Shown piece after piece: positions 36,693 to 46,679 of a DNA stretch of 64,000 nucleotides. The notes below the pieces were generated by a model. It ran no database searches. It saw only the letters and a list, made by a program, of their open reading frames with translations, and had not been told where the DNA came from. The DNA lies in assembly GCF_003751505.1 (NCBI RefSeq), contig NZ_RJVB01000003.1:60712-124711 (forward strand), given 5' to 3'. This DNA comes from Erwinia sp. JUb26 (lineage in GTDB: Bacteria > Pseudomonadota > Gammaproteobacteria > Enterobacterales > Enterobacteriaceae). Position 1 is the first letter of the stretch. Each line of letters starts with the position of its first letter. The translations under genes and the position numbers were made by a program.

Positions 36693-38237
36693 TTAGTGGG
36701 CGCGTGCAGGCAGCAGCGCAGCAATCATTTCCGGCCAGCTGTCGCCAGCGGCCCATAAACGCATCTGTTCGATATCCGGGGCCATCAGGCGGTCTTTGTC
36801 GAGAAAGGCCACGTTCTGGCGGATATTGCCCAGCACCGCTTCCAGCTGCGGCGAACTTTGCAGCGGGCGGTGGAAGTCGATTCCCTGCGCTGCGGCCATC
36901 GCTTCAATGCCCACCACGGCGGCGGTGTTAAAGCACATAGCCCCCAGGCGGCGGGCGGCATAGGTGGCCATCGAGACGTGATCTTCCTGGTTGGCGGAGG
37001 TTGGCAGGCTGTCTACGCTGCCCGGATGCGCCAGCGATTTGTTTTCCGACGCCAGCGCGGCGGCGGTCACCTGGGCTATCATAAATCCTGAGTTCACCCC
37101 GCCGTCGTTGACCAGGAACGGCGGCAGTCCGGAAAGGCCGGTATCCAGCAGCAGCGCCAGGCGGCGTTCTGAGATGGCACCGATCTCCGCCACGGCCAGC
37201 GCGATAATATCGGCGGCGAACGCCACCGGTTCGGCGTGGAAGTTACCGCCGGAGATCACTTCGCCGGTATCGGTAAACACCAGCGGGTTATCGGACGCGG
37301 CGTTGGCTTCAATCTGCAGCACGCGGGCGGCGTGGTTGAGGTTATCCAGGCAGGCACCCATCACCTGCGGCACGCAGCGGATGGAGTAGGGGTCCTGCAC
37401 CCGTCCGCAGTTGGCGTGGGAGTTGAGGATAACGCTGCCGTCCAGTAGGCTGGAAACGGCCGCGGCGACCGAAATTTGCCCCTGCTGGCCGCGGGCTTCA
37501 TGAATGCGGTGGTCGAACGGTTTCACCGAGCCTTTAATCGCTTCCAGCGACAGCGCACCGGATACCAGCCCGGCGGCAAAAACGTTCTCGGCTTCGAACA
37601 GGCCGCGCAGGGCCAGTGCGGTAGAAACCTGGGTGCCGTTCAGCAGCGCCAGGCCCTCTTTCGGCCCCAGCACGATCGGCTCCAGACCTGCTAACGCCAG
37701 GCCATCGCGAGCGGGCATCAGTTCGCCTTTTACCCGGACTTCACCTTCGCCCAGCAGCATCAGGGAGAGATGCGCCAGCGGGGCTAAATCACCGGAGGCA
37801 CCCACTGAGCCTTTCTCCGGAATACACGGCATCACACCGGCATTAAACAGGGTAATCAGCGCGTCGACCAGCTCGATTCTGATCCCGGAATGGCCGCGCG
37901 CCAGGCTGATAATTTTGGTTGCCATGACCAGGCGCACGACGTCGTCCGGCAGCAGGTCGCCCAGACCGACGCTGTGTGACAGCACCAGGTTACGCTGCAG
38001 CTCGGCCAGCCTGTCCGCCGGAATGGAGGTCTGAGCCAGTTTGCCAAAGCCGGTATTAATGCCGTAGGTCACTTTGCCTTCGCTGACAATGGCCTCAACC
38101 GTATCGCGCGCCTGCTGGATGCGGCTGCGCGCCTGTTCATCCAGCGCCAGCGTGACGCCACCGCGATAGAGGGTTTTCAGCGTGGCGAGATCGACCTTAC
38201 CCGGCGTCAGTAAGCAGTGGGGCTGAGTCAGTGACAT
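36693..38237 (-). CDS. hutH: Histidine ammonia-lyase
   Basis: 514 residues. It deaminates L-histidine to urocanate, first step of the pathway. The ATG at 38237 with AGGAG 6 bases upstream fits homologues; an in-frame start further upstream does not. The A147-S148-G149 triplet in [14 protein letters not shown] forms the MIO electrophile. Further family blocks are [13 protein letters not shown] and [26 protein letters not shown] HutC-type site lies 10 bases before the start, within the leader, so repression is likely to block hutHU directly. Confidence 0.97.
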   Translation of the reverse strand: MSLTQPHCLLTPGKVDLATLKTLYRGGVTLALDEQARSRIQQARDTVEAIVSEGKVTYGINTGFGKLAQTSIPADRLAELQRNLVLSHSVGLGDLLPDDVVRLVMATKIISLARGHSGIRIELVDALITLFNAGVMPCIPEKGSVGASGDLAPLAHLSLMLLGEGEVRVKGELMPARDGLALAGLEPIVLGPKEGLALLNGTQVSTALALRGLFEAENVFAAGLVSGALSLEAIKGSVKPFDHRIHEARGQQGQISVAAAVSSLLDGSVILNSHANCGRVQDPYSIRCVPQVMGACLDNLNHAARVLQIEANAASDNPLVFTDTGEVISGGNFHAEPVAFAADIIALAVAEIGAISERRLALLLDTGLSGLPPFLVNDGGVNSGFMIAQVTAAALASENKSLAHPGSVDSLPTSANQEDHVSMATYAARRLGAMCFNTAAVVGIEAMAAAQGIDFHRPLQSSPQLEAVLGNIRQNVAFLDKDRLMAPDIEQMRLWAAGDSWPEMIAALLPARAH

Positions 38238-38247
38238 AGTATACTCC

Positions 38248-38257
38248 TGTATAGACA
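38248..38257. promoter_or_regulatory. HutC operator candidate, hutH leader
   Basis: TGTATAGACA, one mismatch from the palindrome TGTATATACA, lies directly upstream of the hutH ribosome-binding site. GntR/HutC repressors bind TGTATATACA-like sequences. Confidence 0.6.
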
Positions 38258-38357
38258 ACTGGGTGGGCATCAAACCTGTATTACGGGCATCATCCCGACA
38301 GGTTGTTAATGCGAGTTAAATTTCGGTCTGAATTGAGTGAATCACAAACGTATAGTC

Positions 38358-38369
38358 TTGTCTATACAA
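38358..38369. promoter_or_regulatory. HutC operator candidate, hutH-hutC intergenic
   Basis: TTGTCTATACAA contains the reverse complement of the site at 38248 and lies mid-way between divergent hutH and hutC. Confidence 0.65.
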
Positions 38370-38453
38370 CCAAAGTAACTTGTCTTGCTGCGATCACAAA
38401 AAAACGGCACGAAAGCGCTTAAATAAACGGCAGTCCTGGCGGAAAACTTAACA

Positions 38454-38463
38454 TGTATATACA
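38454..38463. promoter_or_regulatory. HutC operator candidate upstream of hutC
   Basis: A perfect palindrome TGTATATACA, 52 bases before the hutC ATG, suggests autoregulation. Confidence 0.7.
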
Positions 38464-38514
38464 TTTAGAATATTAGCCAGTAAACTGATTTTCCCACTGT
38501 TATAAGGATTCGGT

Positions 38515-39270
38515 ATGGCCAGGCAGAGTGCAATTTCTCAACTTTCCGCTGCAATGAGCGATCAGCCTGCACCGATTTACCAGCGAGTGAAGCAGGCGAT
38601 TATCAGCCAGATCAGCGAAGGCGTCTGGCAGCCAAATCAGCGCGTGCCGTCTGAAAGCGAACTGGTTAACGAGCTTGGCGTCAGCCGGATGACCATTAAC
38701 CGCGCACTGCGCGAGCTGACCAGCGAAGGCTATCTGATGCGGATGCAGGGCGTGGGCACGTTTGTCGCGGAAGCCAAAGGCTATACCGCGATGATGGAAG
38801 TCCACAATATCGCGGAAGAGATAGCCCAGCGCGGCCATCGCCACAGCTGTAAAATTCTGGCGTTTGGCGAGAGTAAAGCCGATGCGGAACAGGCCGCGCT
38901 GCTCGGTTTAACCAGCGGCCAGAAACTGTTTCACTCGCTGATGATCCACTATGAGAACGATCAGCCGGTGCAGCTGGAAGATCGCCTGGTCAATCCGCAG
39001 ATGGCACCGGACTACCTGCTGCAGGATTACACCGAGCAGACGCCCTATACCTATCTGATGCGGGTCGCTCCATTAACCGCCGGTGAGCACGTGGTGGAAG
39101 CGGTTCTGCCCGACGCGCGACAGTGCCGCCATCTGGCGATCGACGCGCAGGAGCCCTGCCTGCTGATCCGCCGCCAGACCTGGAGCGATAATAAGATCGT
39201 GACCTACGCGCGCCTGCTGTATCCCGGCTCACGCTACAAGCTGATGGGACGCTTTAAAGGCCATGGTTAA
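38515..39270 (+). CDS. hutC: Histidine utilization repressor HutC (GntR family)
   Basis: 251 residues. The N-terminal GntR winged helix (about 20-85) includes PIYQRVKQAIISQI, QRVPSESELVNELGVSRMTINRAL and LTSEGYLMRMQGVGTFVA. The C-terminal UTRA ligand domain (about 100-245) senses urocanate in characterised HutC proteins, which relieves repression of hut genes. AAGGA lies 6 bases before the ATG. Its 3' end overlaps the 3' end of hutD on the opposite strand by 17 bases. Palindromic sites at 38358, 38454 and 41191 are its probable operators. Confidence 0.95.
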   Translation: MARQSAISQLSAAMSDQPAPIYQRVKQAIISQISEGVWQPNQRVPSESELVNELGVSRMTINRALRELTSEGYLMRMQGVGTFVAEAKGYTAMMEVHNIAEEIAQRGHRHSCKILAFGESKADAEQAALLGLTSGQKLFHSLMIHYENDQPVQLEDRLVNPQMAPDYLLQDYTEQTPYTYLMRVAPLTAGEHVVEAVLPDARQCRHLAIDAQEPCLLIRRQTWSDNKIVTYARLLYPGSRYKLMGRFKGHG

Positions 39271-39814
39271 AACTCGGTAGCAGAGTACCCCATAGCAGCA
39301 GGGCGTCGTTCGACAGCGGAACAAATTGGCCGCCCTGATTTTCCCACCAGGCCCCCTGACCGGCCGCCAGCAGCGTTTGCCCATGCTGCCACTGGCCGCT
39401 AATCACCATCACCACGCCTGCGGCCTCTACCGGCGGTACAAATGCCGCCCGGGTGGTTTCGGCAGCGGACACATAGCTCCCACGCCGGGCCATAATGTTA
39501 AAGTCGTGGCTTGCCCCGGCCGGCAGCCGGGCGCTGATGCGATCCTCACCGCGAAACGCATAGGGCTGGTTCACCGCCAGACGCTGGCGCAGACGATCGT
39601 CGCTGTACAACTCCACCTCCCCATCCAGCAGCGTAATAATGCGGTCGACGCCGGGGAACGTCGAAAAGTCCCCGTCGGCGGCGATGGTGGCGATACTGAT
39701 ACGCCAGTCAAATTCGGCTTCGCCGGGTGGATAGCTGATGATTTCCCGCGTTTCTCCGCCGCCGTTGCGCCAGCGGCTGACGGGCAGGCTGGCACGGTTA
39801 AATAAGTGGATCAT
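39254..39814 (-). CDS. hutD: HutD-family cupin protein
   Basis: 186 residues of the HutD/Ves family: SRWRNGGGETREIISYPP near the N-terminus, FDWRISIATIAADGDFSTFPGVDRIITLLDGEVEL, and a second cupin half. HutD in Pseudomonas fluorescens is thought to limit or govern hut expression, probably by binding an intermediate; no catalytic role is established. Its ATG overlaps the hutF stop by four bases (ATGA), so the two are translationally coupled. Confidence 0.9.
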   Translation of the reverse strand: MIHLFNRASLPVSRWRNGGGETREIISYPPGEAEFDWRISIATIAADGDFSTFPGVDRIITLLDGEVELYSDDRLRQRLAVNQPYAFRGEDRISARLPAGASHDFNIMARRGSYVSAAETTRAAFVPPVEAAGVVMVISGQWQHGQTLLAAGQGAWWENQGGQFVPLSNDALLLWGTLLPSFNHGL

Positions 39815-41166
39815 CGCAGCGCCTCCAGCACCTGACGGAACGCCGCGTCAATCGATTCCTGCTGTGCGTGCTGGCCGTGACGGATGCGCTGCTCCCCCGC
39901 GACGAACACATCCTGGATCTGCCCGCGATGCCCGGCAAACAGCCAGCGGTTGAGCAGGGCCTCGTCGCTCGTCGCGCCCAGCAGCGCATCGTCACTCAGC
40001 ACCAGCCAGTCGGCGCGATAGCCGGTTTGCAGGCTGCCGGTTTTCACGCCACAGGCCTGAGCCCCGCCCGCCAGCGCCTGCCGGTAAAGCAGATCGCCAA
40101 CCGACGGCTGATTGGCCGCCACAATCCGATTGCGGCGGCGATCGCGCAGCCGCTGGGCATACTCCAGCCAGCGCAGCTCCTCAACCACGTCCAGCGACAC
40201 ATGGCTGTCGGAACCAATGCCCCAGCGGCCACCGCGAGCGATAAACTCGGTGGCCGGGAAAATACCGTCGCCGAGGTTGGCTTCGGTGGTCGGGCAGAGT
40301 CCGGCTACGGCCTGGCTCTCTGCCAGCCGCGAAATTTCACTGTCGTCAAGGTGGGTGGCGTGGATCAGGCACCAGCGCGGGTCAACCGGGAAGCGATCCA
40401 GCAGCCAGCTGACCGGGCGTTCGCCGCTCCAGGCCAGCGAATCGTTAACCTCTTTTTCCTGTTCGGCGACGTGCAGATGCACCGGCAGATGTGCCGGGCT
40501 GGCCGCGAGTACCTCGTGCATTTGCGCTTCGCTGACCGCGCGCAGGGAGTGGAAGCACAGTCCGTGGTTAATCAGCGGCTTGCCGTCAATCAGCTTCACC
40601 AGTCTCCGCTGCTGGGCGAGATACGCGGCGGTATCCTGAATAAAGCGCTTCTGGCCCGGCTGTGCGGGCTGGCTGCCAAATCCGGCGTAGCTGTAGAGCA
40701 CCGGCAGCATTGTCTGACCGATACCGCTGCGCCCGGCGGCGGCAATCAGCTCAACCAGCATCTCATCCTGCGGATAGGGCTGGCCGTCCGGCTGGTGGTG
40801 CAGATAGTGAAACTCCGCCACCTGGCAATAGCCGCCCTTGAGCATCTCAACATAAAGCGCTGCCGCAACCGCGCCCACCTGCTTTGGCGTCAGGCGCTGC
40901 ACCATGCGGTACATCAGATCGCGCCAGGTCCAGAAGCTGTCCTGCGGATCGCCCGCCACCTCGGCCAGCCCGGCCATCGCGCGTTGAAAGGCATGCGAGT
41001 GCAAATTGGCCATAGCCGGTATCACAATACCGTCCAGGCGCTGTGCATCCTGCGGCTGTCTGTTGGCGGTCAGAGAGGCGATATGGCCGTGGCTGTCGAC
41101 GTCAATCAGTACGTTATGCTGCCAGCCATCTGCAAGCAGGGCGCGGGGCGCAAAATAGCGAGTCAT
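39811..41166 (-). CDS. hutF: Formimidoylglutamate deiminase
   Basis: 451 residues from the ATG at 41166, with AGGAA upstream (a longer in-frame start at 41331 would cross the hutI promoter and is rejected). It hydrolyses N-formimidoyl-glutamate to N-formyl-glutamate and ammonia. It is an amidohydrolase-superfamily enzyme with the metal ligand motif [15 protein letters not shown], then [10 protein letters not shown] and the [15 protein letters not shown] segment. Presence of hutF with hutG defines the two-step route from formiminoglutamate to glutamate, as opposed to the one-step HutG formiminoglutamase of Klebsiella. A HutC-type palindrome lies 25 bases upstream. Confidence 0.95.
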   Translation of the reverse strand: MTRYFAPRALLADGWQHNVLIDVDSHGHIASLTANRQPQDAQRLDGIVIPAMANLHSHAFQRAMAGLAEVAGDPQDSFWTWRDLMYRMVQRLTPKQVGAVAAALYVEMLKGGYCQVAEFHYLHHQPDGQPYPQDEMLVELIAAAGRSGIGQTMLPVLYSYAGFGSQPAQPGQKRFIQDTAAYLAQQRRLVKLIDGKPLINHGLCFHSLRAVSEAQMHEVLAASPAHLPVHLHVAEQEKEVNDSLAWSGERPVSWLLDRFPVDPRWCLIHATHLDDSEISRLAESQAVAGLCPTTEANLGDGIFPATEFIARGGRWGIGSDSHVSLDVVEELRWLEYAQRLRDRRRNRIVAANQPSVGDLLYRQALAGGAQACGVKTGSLQTGYRADWLVLSDDALLGATSDEALLNRWLFAGHRGQIQDVFVAGEQRIRHGQHAQQESIDAAFRQVLEALR

Positions 41167-41190
41167 CGGTTGCTTCCTGTGCGTTGAGGT

Positions 41191-41200
41191 TGTATATACA
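41191..41200. promoter_or_regulatory. HutC operator candidate between hutF and hutI
   Basis: A perfect TGTATATACA followed by TATACATA sits in the 82-base gap between divergent hutF and hutI, placed to control both. Confidence 0.7.
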
Positions 41201-41248
41201 TATACATACTTATGGCAGTTCAGTAAAGCACGCAACGTGGGAGAGGTG

Positions 41249-42466
41249 ATGAACCAGCAACGCAACTGTGAGCATTTGTGGTATGGCGCCGATATCGTCA
41301 CGATGCGCGACGGCCAGTACAGCATCATCAAAGACGGCGCGATTGCCGTCGACGGTCAGCAGATCGTCTGGGTCGGGCCGTATCAGGAGGCCGGGCAGTT
41401 TACCCCGCAGCGCACCACCGATTTCGGCGGCGGCATCGTGACGCCGGGGCTGGTAGATTGCCATACGCACCTGGTGTTTGGCGGCGACCGCAGCCACGAG
41501 TTTGAGCAGCGCCTGAACGGCGTCAGCTACAGTGAGATTGCCGCGGCGGGTGGCGGGATCCTCTCCACGGTCCGCGCCACGCGGGAATCCTCGCTGGCAC
41601 TGTTGGTGAGCAGCGCCCGTCATCGCCTCGACGTGCTGCTGGCTGAAGGGGTCACTACCGTAGAAATTAAATCCGGCTACGGGCTCGAGATCGCCAGTGA
41701 ACTGCGTATGCTGCAGGCGATCCGCCAGCTCGGTCAGCAGGTCCCGGCGCAAATCAAGGCCACCTGCCTGGCCGCACACGCGGTGCCGCCGGAGTATAAG
41801 CAAAAGCCGGATGAATGGATTGAGGTGATCTGCCGCGAGCTGCTGCCGCAGGTGGCCGCCGGACAGTTGGCGGACGCGGTGGACGCGTTCTGCGAATATC
41901 TGGCGTTTACCCCTGCTCAGGTTGAGAAGGTCTTTCTTGCCGCCCGGCAGCTGGGCCTGCCGGTCAAACTGCACGCCGAACAGCTGTCATCGCTGGGCGG
42001 CGGGGCGCTGGCCGCCCGATTCAACGCGCTGTCGGCGGACCATCTGGAATACGCCACCGAAAGTGATATCGCCGCGATGGCGCAGAGCGGCACGGTGGCG
42101 GTACTGCTGCCGGGCGCATTCTATCTGCTGCGGGAAACGCAGCGGCCGCCGGTGGCGCTGTTCCGTCAGTACGGGGTGCCGATGGCGCTGGCCAGCGATG
42201 CCAATCCGGGAACGTCCCCGGCGCTGTCGCTGCGGCTGATGCTCAATATGGGCTGTACCCTGTTTGGTATGACGCCGGAGGAAGCGCTGGCCGGCGTCAC
42301 GCTTCACGGTGCGCGGGCGCTGGGCCTGGCCGCCACGCACGGTTCACTGGAACCGGGCAAGATGGCAGATTTTGTTCACTGGCCGCTGGAACGCCCGGCG
42401 GAGCTGGTTTACTGGCTTGGTGGGCAGCTGCCCTGCCGGGTTATTTTCCGAGGAGAGGAACGATGA
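41249..42466 (+). CDS. hutI: Imidazolonepropionase
   Basis: 405 residues. It opens the imidazolone ring to formiminoglutamate, third step of histidine degradation. The ATG at 41249 is preceded by GGGAG; an in-frame GTG at 41237 is not preferred. Metal-site motifs of the amidohydrolase fold are seen: [50 protein letters not shown] and [13 protein letters not shown]. Its stop overlaps the hutG start (ATGA), so the two form one operon. Confidence 0.96.
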   Translation: MNQQRNCEHLWYGADIVTMRDGQYSIIKDGAIAVDGQQIVWVGPYQEAGQFTPQRTTDFGGGIVTPGLVDCHTHLVFGGDRSHEFEQRLNGVSYSEIAAAGGGILSTVRATRESSLALLVSSARHRLDVLLAEGVTTVEIKSGYGLEIASELRMLQAIRQLGQQVPAQIKATCLAAHAVPPEYKQKPDEWIEVICRELLPQVAAGQLADAVDAFCEYLAFTPAQVEKVFLAARQLGLPVKLHAEQLSSLGGGALAARFNALSADHLEYATESDIAAMAQSGTVAVLLPGAFYLLRETQRPPVALFRQYGVPMALASDANPGTSPALSLRLMLNMGCTLFGMTPEEALAGVTLHGARALGLAATHGSLEPGKMADFVHWPLERPAELVYWLGGQLPCRVIFRGEER

Positions 42467-43251
42467 ACGCGTTTGAATTTAGCGCCGGTAAACTGCCGCT
42501 GCTGCTGAGTATTCCCCATGCCGGTACGTTACTGACGCCGGAAGTGAAGGCAGGGCTGAGCGATGCGGCGAAAGGATTGCCGGATACCGACTGGCATATC
42601 CCGCAGCTGTATGCGTTTGCCCGCGAAATGGGGGCCAGTGTGCTGGTGGGCAACTATTCGCGCTTTGTCATTGACCTGAACCGCCCGCCGGATAATCAGG
42701 CGCTTTACACCACTGCAACCACCGGGCTGTATCCGGAAACGCTGTTCGACGGCACGCCGACCTTTAAGCCGGGAATGACGCCGACGGCAGCCCAGCGGGC
42801 GGGATATCTGCAAAACATCTGGCAGCCGTATCATGATCAGATTCGCCTGGAGCTTGAGCGCATCCGCCGTCAGTTTGGCTACGCGCTGCTGTTTGATGCG
42901 CATTCGATCGCCTCAACAGTGCCGCGCCTGTTTGACGGCCAGCTGCCGGACCTTAATCTGGGCACCAATGATGGGGCGAGCTGTAGCCCGGAGATCGCGG
43001 GCCATCTCACGGCGGTCTGTGACGATCAGTCTCGCTTCAGCTGGGTAATCAACGGTCGCTTTAAGGGCGGATATATTACCCGCGCCTACGGCAAACCGGC
43101 GGAGAATCAGCACGCGGTGCAGCTGGAACTGGCGCAGTGCAACTATATGGATGAGCAGCCGCCGTTTGCCTGGCGCGGGGATAAAGCGCAGGAGCTCCAG
43201 GTTATATTGCAGAAAATTCTGGAAACGCTACTGCGTGAAGGCAAAAAATAA
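42463..43251 (+). CDS. hutG: N-formylglutamate deformylase
   Basis: 262 residues of the N-formylglutamate amidohydrolase family. It hydrolyses N-formylglutamate to glutamate and formate, last step of the pathway. Motifs are [15 protein letters not shown] with the metal histidine, [29 protein letters not shown] and [18 protein letters not shown]. It is translationally coupled to hutI. With hutH, hutU, hutI and hutF, the window encodes the whole route from histidine to glutamate; a dedicated histidine permease is not seen. Confidence 0.95.
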   Translation: MNAFEFSAGKLPLLLSIPHAGTLLTPEVKAGLSDAAKGLPDTDWHIPQLYAFAREMGASVLVGNYSRFVIDLNRPPDNQALYTTATTGLYPETLFDGTPTFKPGMTPTAAQRAGYLQNIWQPYHDQIRLELERIRRQFGYALLFDAHSIASTVPRLFDGQLPDLNLGTNDGASCSPEIAGHLTAVCDDQSRFSWVINGRFKGGYITRAYGKPAENQHAVQLELAQCNYMDEQPPFAWRGDKAQELQVILQKILETLLREGKK

Positions 43252-43289
43252 TTCATTGCAATGTGTACGGCGGAAACGCACATCTTTGG

Positions 43290-43811
43290 CTACAGCAGCA
43301 GCGCCTCAATATCGCGCCAGCTGTCCACCCGCCGATAGCCGGTAACATGACGATTGTGCGGGGCGGTGTAGAGAATGCCTTCCCCGCAGAAATCGACAAA
43401 GTTAATCGCATTATCATCAATCATGTAGTCGGCGTTAATAATGCTTTTATTGCCGCAGAACACGATATGGCTGGGCTTGATGGCCGGAAAATGCACGTTC
43501 AGCCAGCGGAATTTGGCATTGAATGAGGCCGGCACCTGCATGGCTGCGGTGGTGATAAAAATCTCATAGTGCTTGCTGAGACTGGCAATCACGCGCTGGC
43601 TGTCGGGGATCACCGCCAGATCGGCAAAAAAATCCGGGTGCCCGGCCAGTTCAAAGATCTCTACCAGCTTTTCCGGATCGTCCTGATGCAGGTCAAAGAG
43701 GTTGAGTTCATCTGGGGTGAGTTCCTGCGAAAAATGTCGGTTCCAGGTGTGCAGGATTTTAGAATGAAAGTCAGCGATAACCTCATCCATATCAATAGCA
43801 ATGCGTTTCAT
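43290..43811 (-). CDS. 5'(3')-deoxyribonucleotidase-like HAD hydrolase
   Basis: 173 residues from the ATG at 43811 with GGAG 5 bases upstream. The frame stays open for another 66 codons upstream but crosses a terminator hairpin, so the shorter start is preferred. HAD motif I is IAIDMDEVIADF; the family of 5'(3')-deoxyribonucleotidases (NT5C type) also has the TTAAMQVP motif II region, and YMIDDNAINFVDFCGEGILYTAPHN as motif IV. It is expected to remove 5' or 3' phosphate from deoxynucleoside monophosphates. Not linked to hut function as far as can be seen. Confidence 0.85.
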   Translation of the reverse strand: MKRIAIDMDEVIADFHSKILHTWNRHFSQELTPDELNLFDLHQDDPEKLVEIFELAGHPDFFADLAVIPDSQRVIASLSKHYEIFITTAAMQVPASFNAKFRWLNVHFPAIKPSHIVFCGNKSIINADYMIDDNAINFVDFCGEGILYTAPHNRHVTGYRRVDSWRDIEALLL

Positions 43812-43855
43812 AATCGCTCCATGATGGATTTGAAGGCACAGCATATCAAAAAAAA

Positions 43856-43884
43856 AGCCAGAAGCAGGGCTTCTGGCTAAAAAA
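43856..43884. terminator. Bidirectional terminator hairpin
   Basis: AGCCAGAAG-CAGGG-CTTCTGGCT is flanked by A runs on the plus strand on both sides, giving T tracts in both directions. It lies 45 bases upstream of the nucleotidase start, with no assigned gene on either side of it until fepA. Confidence 0.75.
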
Positions 43885-44295
43885 GACTCAGGCACGGTCA
43901 GGAGGGTAATTTCGCAGTGTTCCTGCCGTGACGACATCATACGCGGGCAGTGAAAAGAACAAACCGCATAAGCTTGATGAAGACCTTCAAATAATATGAT
44001 GGATATCACCGCTTAACCCTCATTTTTACTGTGCCTTACTCCGACTTAAGTCCTGGAAATCGCCTCGCCGTTTCGTCACCGCTGTCATTGTTTTGTAATA
44101 TTTACACACATCTATTTCCCTTTCTTTACTTAATCTCCACGAGATTTGGTCGCCGAAATTTGCTGCAATACTTAGTCGTAAGTGATAATCATTATTATTG
44201 TCTTTCTCTTTTCGTTCTCAGGCGATAGAAATGAATTTTTACTTATAAAACAATAAGTAATTTCAAAAAAGAAATCAGGGCATTAAGGGATGAGT
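43885..44295. other. Intergenic region with fepA promoter
   Basis: AT-rich upstream region of fepA with a Fur box near 44178-44196 (listed separately). No gene is supported here; an open frame on the minus strand leading into the nucleotidase has no homologue that I recognise. Confidence 0.5.
44178..44196 (+). promoter_or_regulatory. Fur box upstream of fepA
   Basis: The 19 bases GTAAGTGATAATCATTATT match the Fur consensus at 15 of 19 positions by eye, centred on TGATAATCATTA. Location about 100 bases before the fepA start fits iron repression. Confidence 0.75.
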
Positions 44296-46593
44296 ATGGA
44301 ATTCAATAGTAAAAGATTGAGCCTTATCAGTATCGCTGTCGGCCTTGCGCTGCTGCCGCTCAAGGGCTTCTCAGCAGAAGCTACCGCCGCAGATGCGCAG
44401 CAAACCAGCGATAGCGCTGAGGCAAAAACCAGCAAAAAAACCGAAAAAGATGCGGTGTCCGGCGAGCAGTCCATGGTGGTTACCGCGCGCGTGCAGACCC
44501 TGCAGGCACCGGGCGTTTCCACCATCAATGCGGAAGAAATCAAAAAACACCCACCGGAGCGCGATGTTTCTGAACTGATTCGTACCATGCCGGGCGTTAA
44601 CCTGACCGGTAACTCCACCAGCGGCCAACGCGGTAACAACCGTCAGGTCGATATTCGCGGTATGGGCCCGGAAAACACCCTGATCCTGATCGACGGTATG
44701 CCGGTATCGAGCAAAAACTCGGTGCGCTACGGCTGGCGCGGCGAGCGTGACTCCCGTGGCGATACCGCCTGGGTTCCACCGGAAATGATTGAACGCATTG
44801 ACGTCCTGCGCGGCCCGGCTGCGGCACTGTACGGCAGTGGCGCGGCGGGCGGGGTGATCAACATCATCACTAAACCGGCAACCAAAGACTGGCACGGCAG
44901 CTTTAACACCTACTACAACGTCCCGGAGCACAAAGCCGAAGGGGCCACGCGCCGCTTTAACGGCAGCCTGGCGGGCGAACTGGCGGATAACCTGACCTTC
45001 AAACTGTACGGCGGCTGGGCGAAAACTCAGGCCGACGCGCAGTACATCAACTCCGGCCATGAGGCCCAGCGTACCGGCGCCTACGTCGGCAGCGTTCCTT
45101 CGGGCCGTGAAGGTTTGAAAAACGAAGACATCAACGGCTCTCTGCGCTGGGAATTCATTCCAGGCCAGGCGCTGGAACTGGGCGCCGGATTCAGCCGCCA
45201 GGGCAACCTCTACGCCGGGGATACGCAGAACACCAACACCAACGCGCTGGTGCAGAAATATTACGGTAAAGAGACCAATGTCCTGTATCGCCAGAACGTC
45301 AGCCTGAAGCACACCGGCTCCTGGGATAACGGCGTGACCACCACCAACTACATTCAGTACGAGCGCACGCGCAATACCCGTCTGAACGAAGGTCTGGCAG
45401 GGGGAACGGAGGGGATCTTTAATGCCACTGACGAAGGTTTCTCCACCATCAACCTGGCGGATACCAACGCTCACACCGAGTTTAACGTGCCGCTGGATCT
45501 GTTATTCCAGCAGACGCTGACCCTGGGCGGCGAATGGAACCATCAGCAGATGAAGGATCCGACCTCGAACACGCAGAATGCCGCCACGGCGGGCAGCGTG
45601 GCGGGCGTTTCCGCGACCGGACGCAGCGTTTACAGCTCGGCCGATCTTTACTCCGTCTTTGCCGACGATAACATTGAGCTGACCGACACCACGATCCTGA
45701 CCCCGGGCATCCGCTTTAACTATCATTCGATTACCGGCAGCAACTTCAGTCCGTCGCTGAACCTGTCGCAGGAGCTGGGCAGCGATTTCACCCTGAAAAT
45801 GGGGATCGCCCGTGCCTACAAGGCCCCGAACCTGTATCAGACCAACCCGAACTATATCCTCTACAGCAATGGACAGGGCTGCTATGCCAGCGCCGGTGCC
45901 TGCTATCTGCAGGGTAATGACAATCTGAAAGCGGAAACCAGCATCAACAAAGAGATTGGGCTGGAATACCATCACGACGATTATCAGGCGGGTCTGACTT
46001 ACTTCCACAACGATTACCGCAATAAGATCGAAGCGGGCTATGCTTCCGACTACAGCGTCGGAACGACCGATGTCTATAAGTGGGAGAACGTGCCGCGCGC
46101 GCTGATTCAGGGTCTGGAAGGGACGCTGAACTTCCCGATTACCGACAGCGTCTCAATGAAGAATAACTTCACCTACATCATTGAGAATAAGAATAAGAAA
46201 ACTGGCGATTATCTGTCGATTATTCCAGAGTACACCATCAACTCGACGCTGGAATGGCAGGCGATGAACGATCTGTCCCTGCGCGGCACGATGGCCTGGT
46301 ACGGCGTGCAGAAGCCGAAGAAGTACAACTACAAGGGCGTAGCGGCAACGGGTAGCGAAACCAACGAGCTGAGTCCGTATGCGCTGTTTGGTCTGAGCGC
46401 GACCTATACCGTGAACAAGTATGTGGATGTGACGGCAGGGATTGATAACCTGCTGGATAAACGCCACTACCGCGCGGGCAATGCCTCCACTACCGGCAAT
46501 GCGACGACCGGCGCGTATCTGTATGGTGCGGGTGCTGAGACGTATAACGAGTCGGGCAGAACGTACTTTATGTCGTTGAATACGCACTTCTGA
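44296..46593 (+). CDS. fepA: FepA-type TonB-dependent ferric siderophore receptor
   Basis: 765 residues. It is a 22-strand outer-membrane barrel for ferric catecholate (enterobactin type) uptake. The signal peptide ends near GFSA. A charged Ala/Lys/Thr-rich linker precedes the TonB box (SMVVTA). The plug has VSELIRTMPGVNLTGNSTSGQRGNNRQVDIRGMGPENTLILIDG split across close FepA matches. The barrel has the FepA-conserved SRQGNLYAGDTQNTN, GIARAYKAPNLYQTNPNYILYS and GCYASAGACYLQGN. It ends with the outer-membrane phenylalanine (LNTHF). The ATG at 44296 is spaced better from AAGGG than the one at 44290. Enterobactin synthesis genes are absent from the window. Confidence 0.92.
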   Translation: MEFNSKRLSLISIAVGLALLPLKGFSAEATAADAQQTSDSAEAKTSKKTEKDAVSGEQSMVVTARVQTLQAPGVSTINAEEIKKHPPERDVSELIRTMPGVNLTGNSTSGQRGNNRQVDIRGMGPENTLILIDGMPVSSKNSVRYGWRGERDSRGDTAWVPPEMIERIDVLRGPAAALYGSGAAGGVINIITKPATKDWHGSFNTYYNVPEHKAEGATRRFNGSLAGELADNLTFKLYGGWAKTQADAQYINSGHEAQRTGAYVGSVPSGREGLKNEDINGSLRWEFIPGQALELGAGFSRQGNLYAGDTQNTNTNALVQKYYGKETNVLYRQNVSLKHTGSWDNGVTTTNYIQYERTRNTRLNEGLAGGTEGIFNATDEGFSTINLADTNAHTEFNVPLDLLFQQTLTLGGEWNHQQMKDPTSNTQNAATAGSVAGVSATGRSVYSSADLYSVFADDNIELTDTTILTPGIRFNYHSITGSNFSPSLNLSQELGSDFTLKMGIARAYKAPNLYQTNPNYILYSNGQGCYASAGACYLQGNDNLKAETSINKEIGLEYHHDDYQAGLTYFHNDYRNKIEAGYASDYSVGTTDVYKWENVPRALIQGLEGTLNFPITDSVSMKNNFTYIIENKNKKTGDYLSIIPEYTINSTLEWQAMNDLSLRGTMAWYGVQKPKKYNYKGVAATGSETNELSPYALFGLSATYTVNKYVDVTAGIDNLLDKRHYRAGNASTTGNATTGAYLYGAGAETYNESGRTYFMSLNTHF

Positions 46594-46642
46594 TAACCGC
46601 GGCGGGCGAGGGTATCTCGTTCGCGGGTTGTGTGTGATAAGG

Positions 46643-46672
46643 CCGCTATCCGTTTGGATGGCGGTTTTTTTT
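46643..46672 (+). terminator. Rho-independent terminator after fepA
   Basis: CCGCTATCC-GTTT-GGATGGCGG is followed by eight T bases, about 50 bases after the fepA stop. Confidence 0.85.
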
Positions 46673-46679
46673 GTCCAGC

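Noticed and set aside
39868-41187. 439-residue plus-strand frame
   Set aside because: It is antisense to hutF, which has the expected metal-binding motifs.
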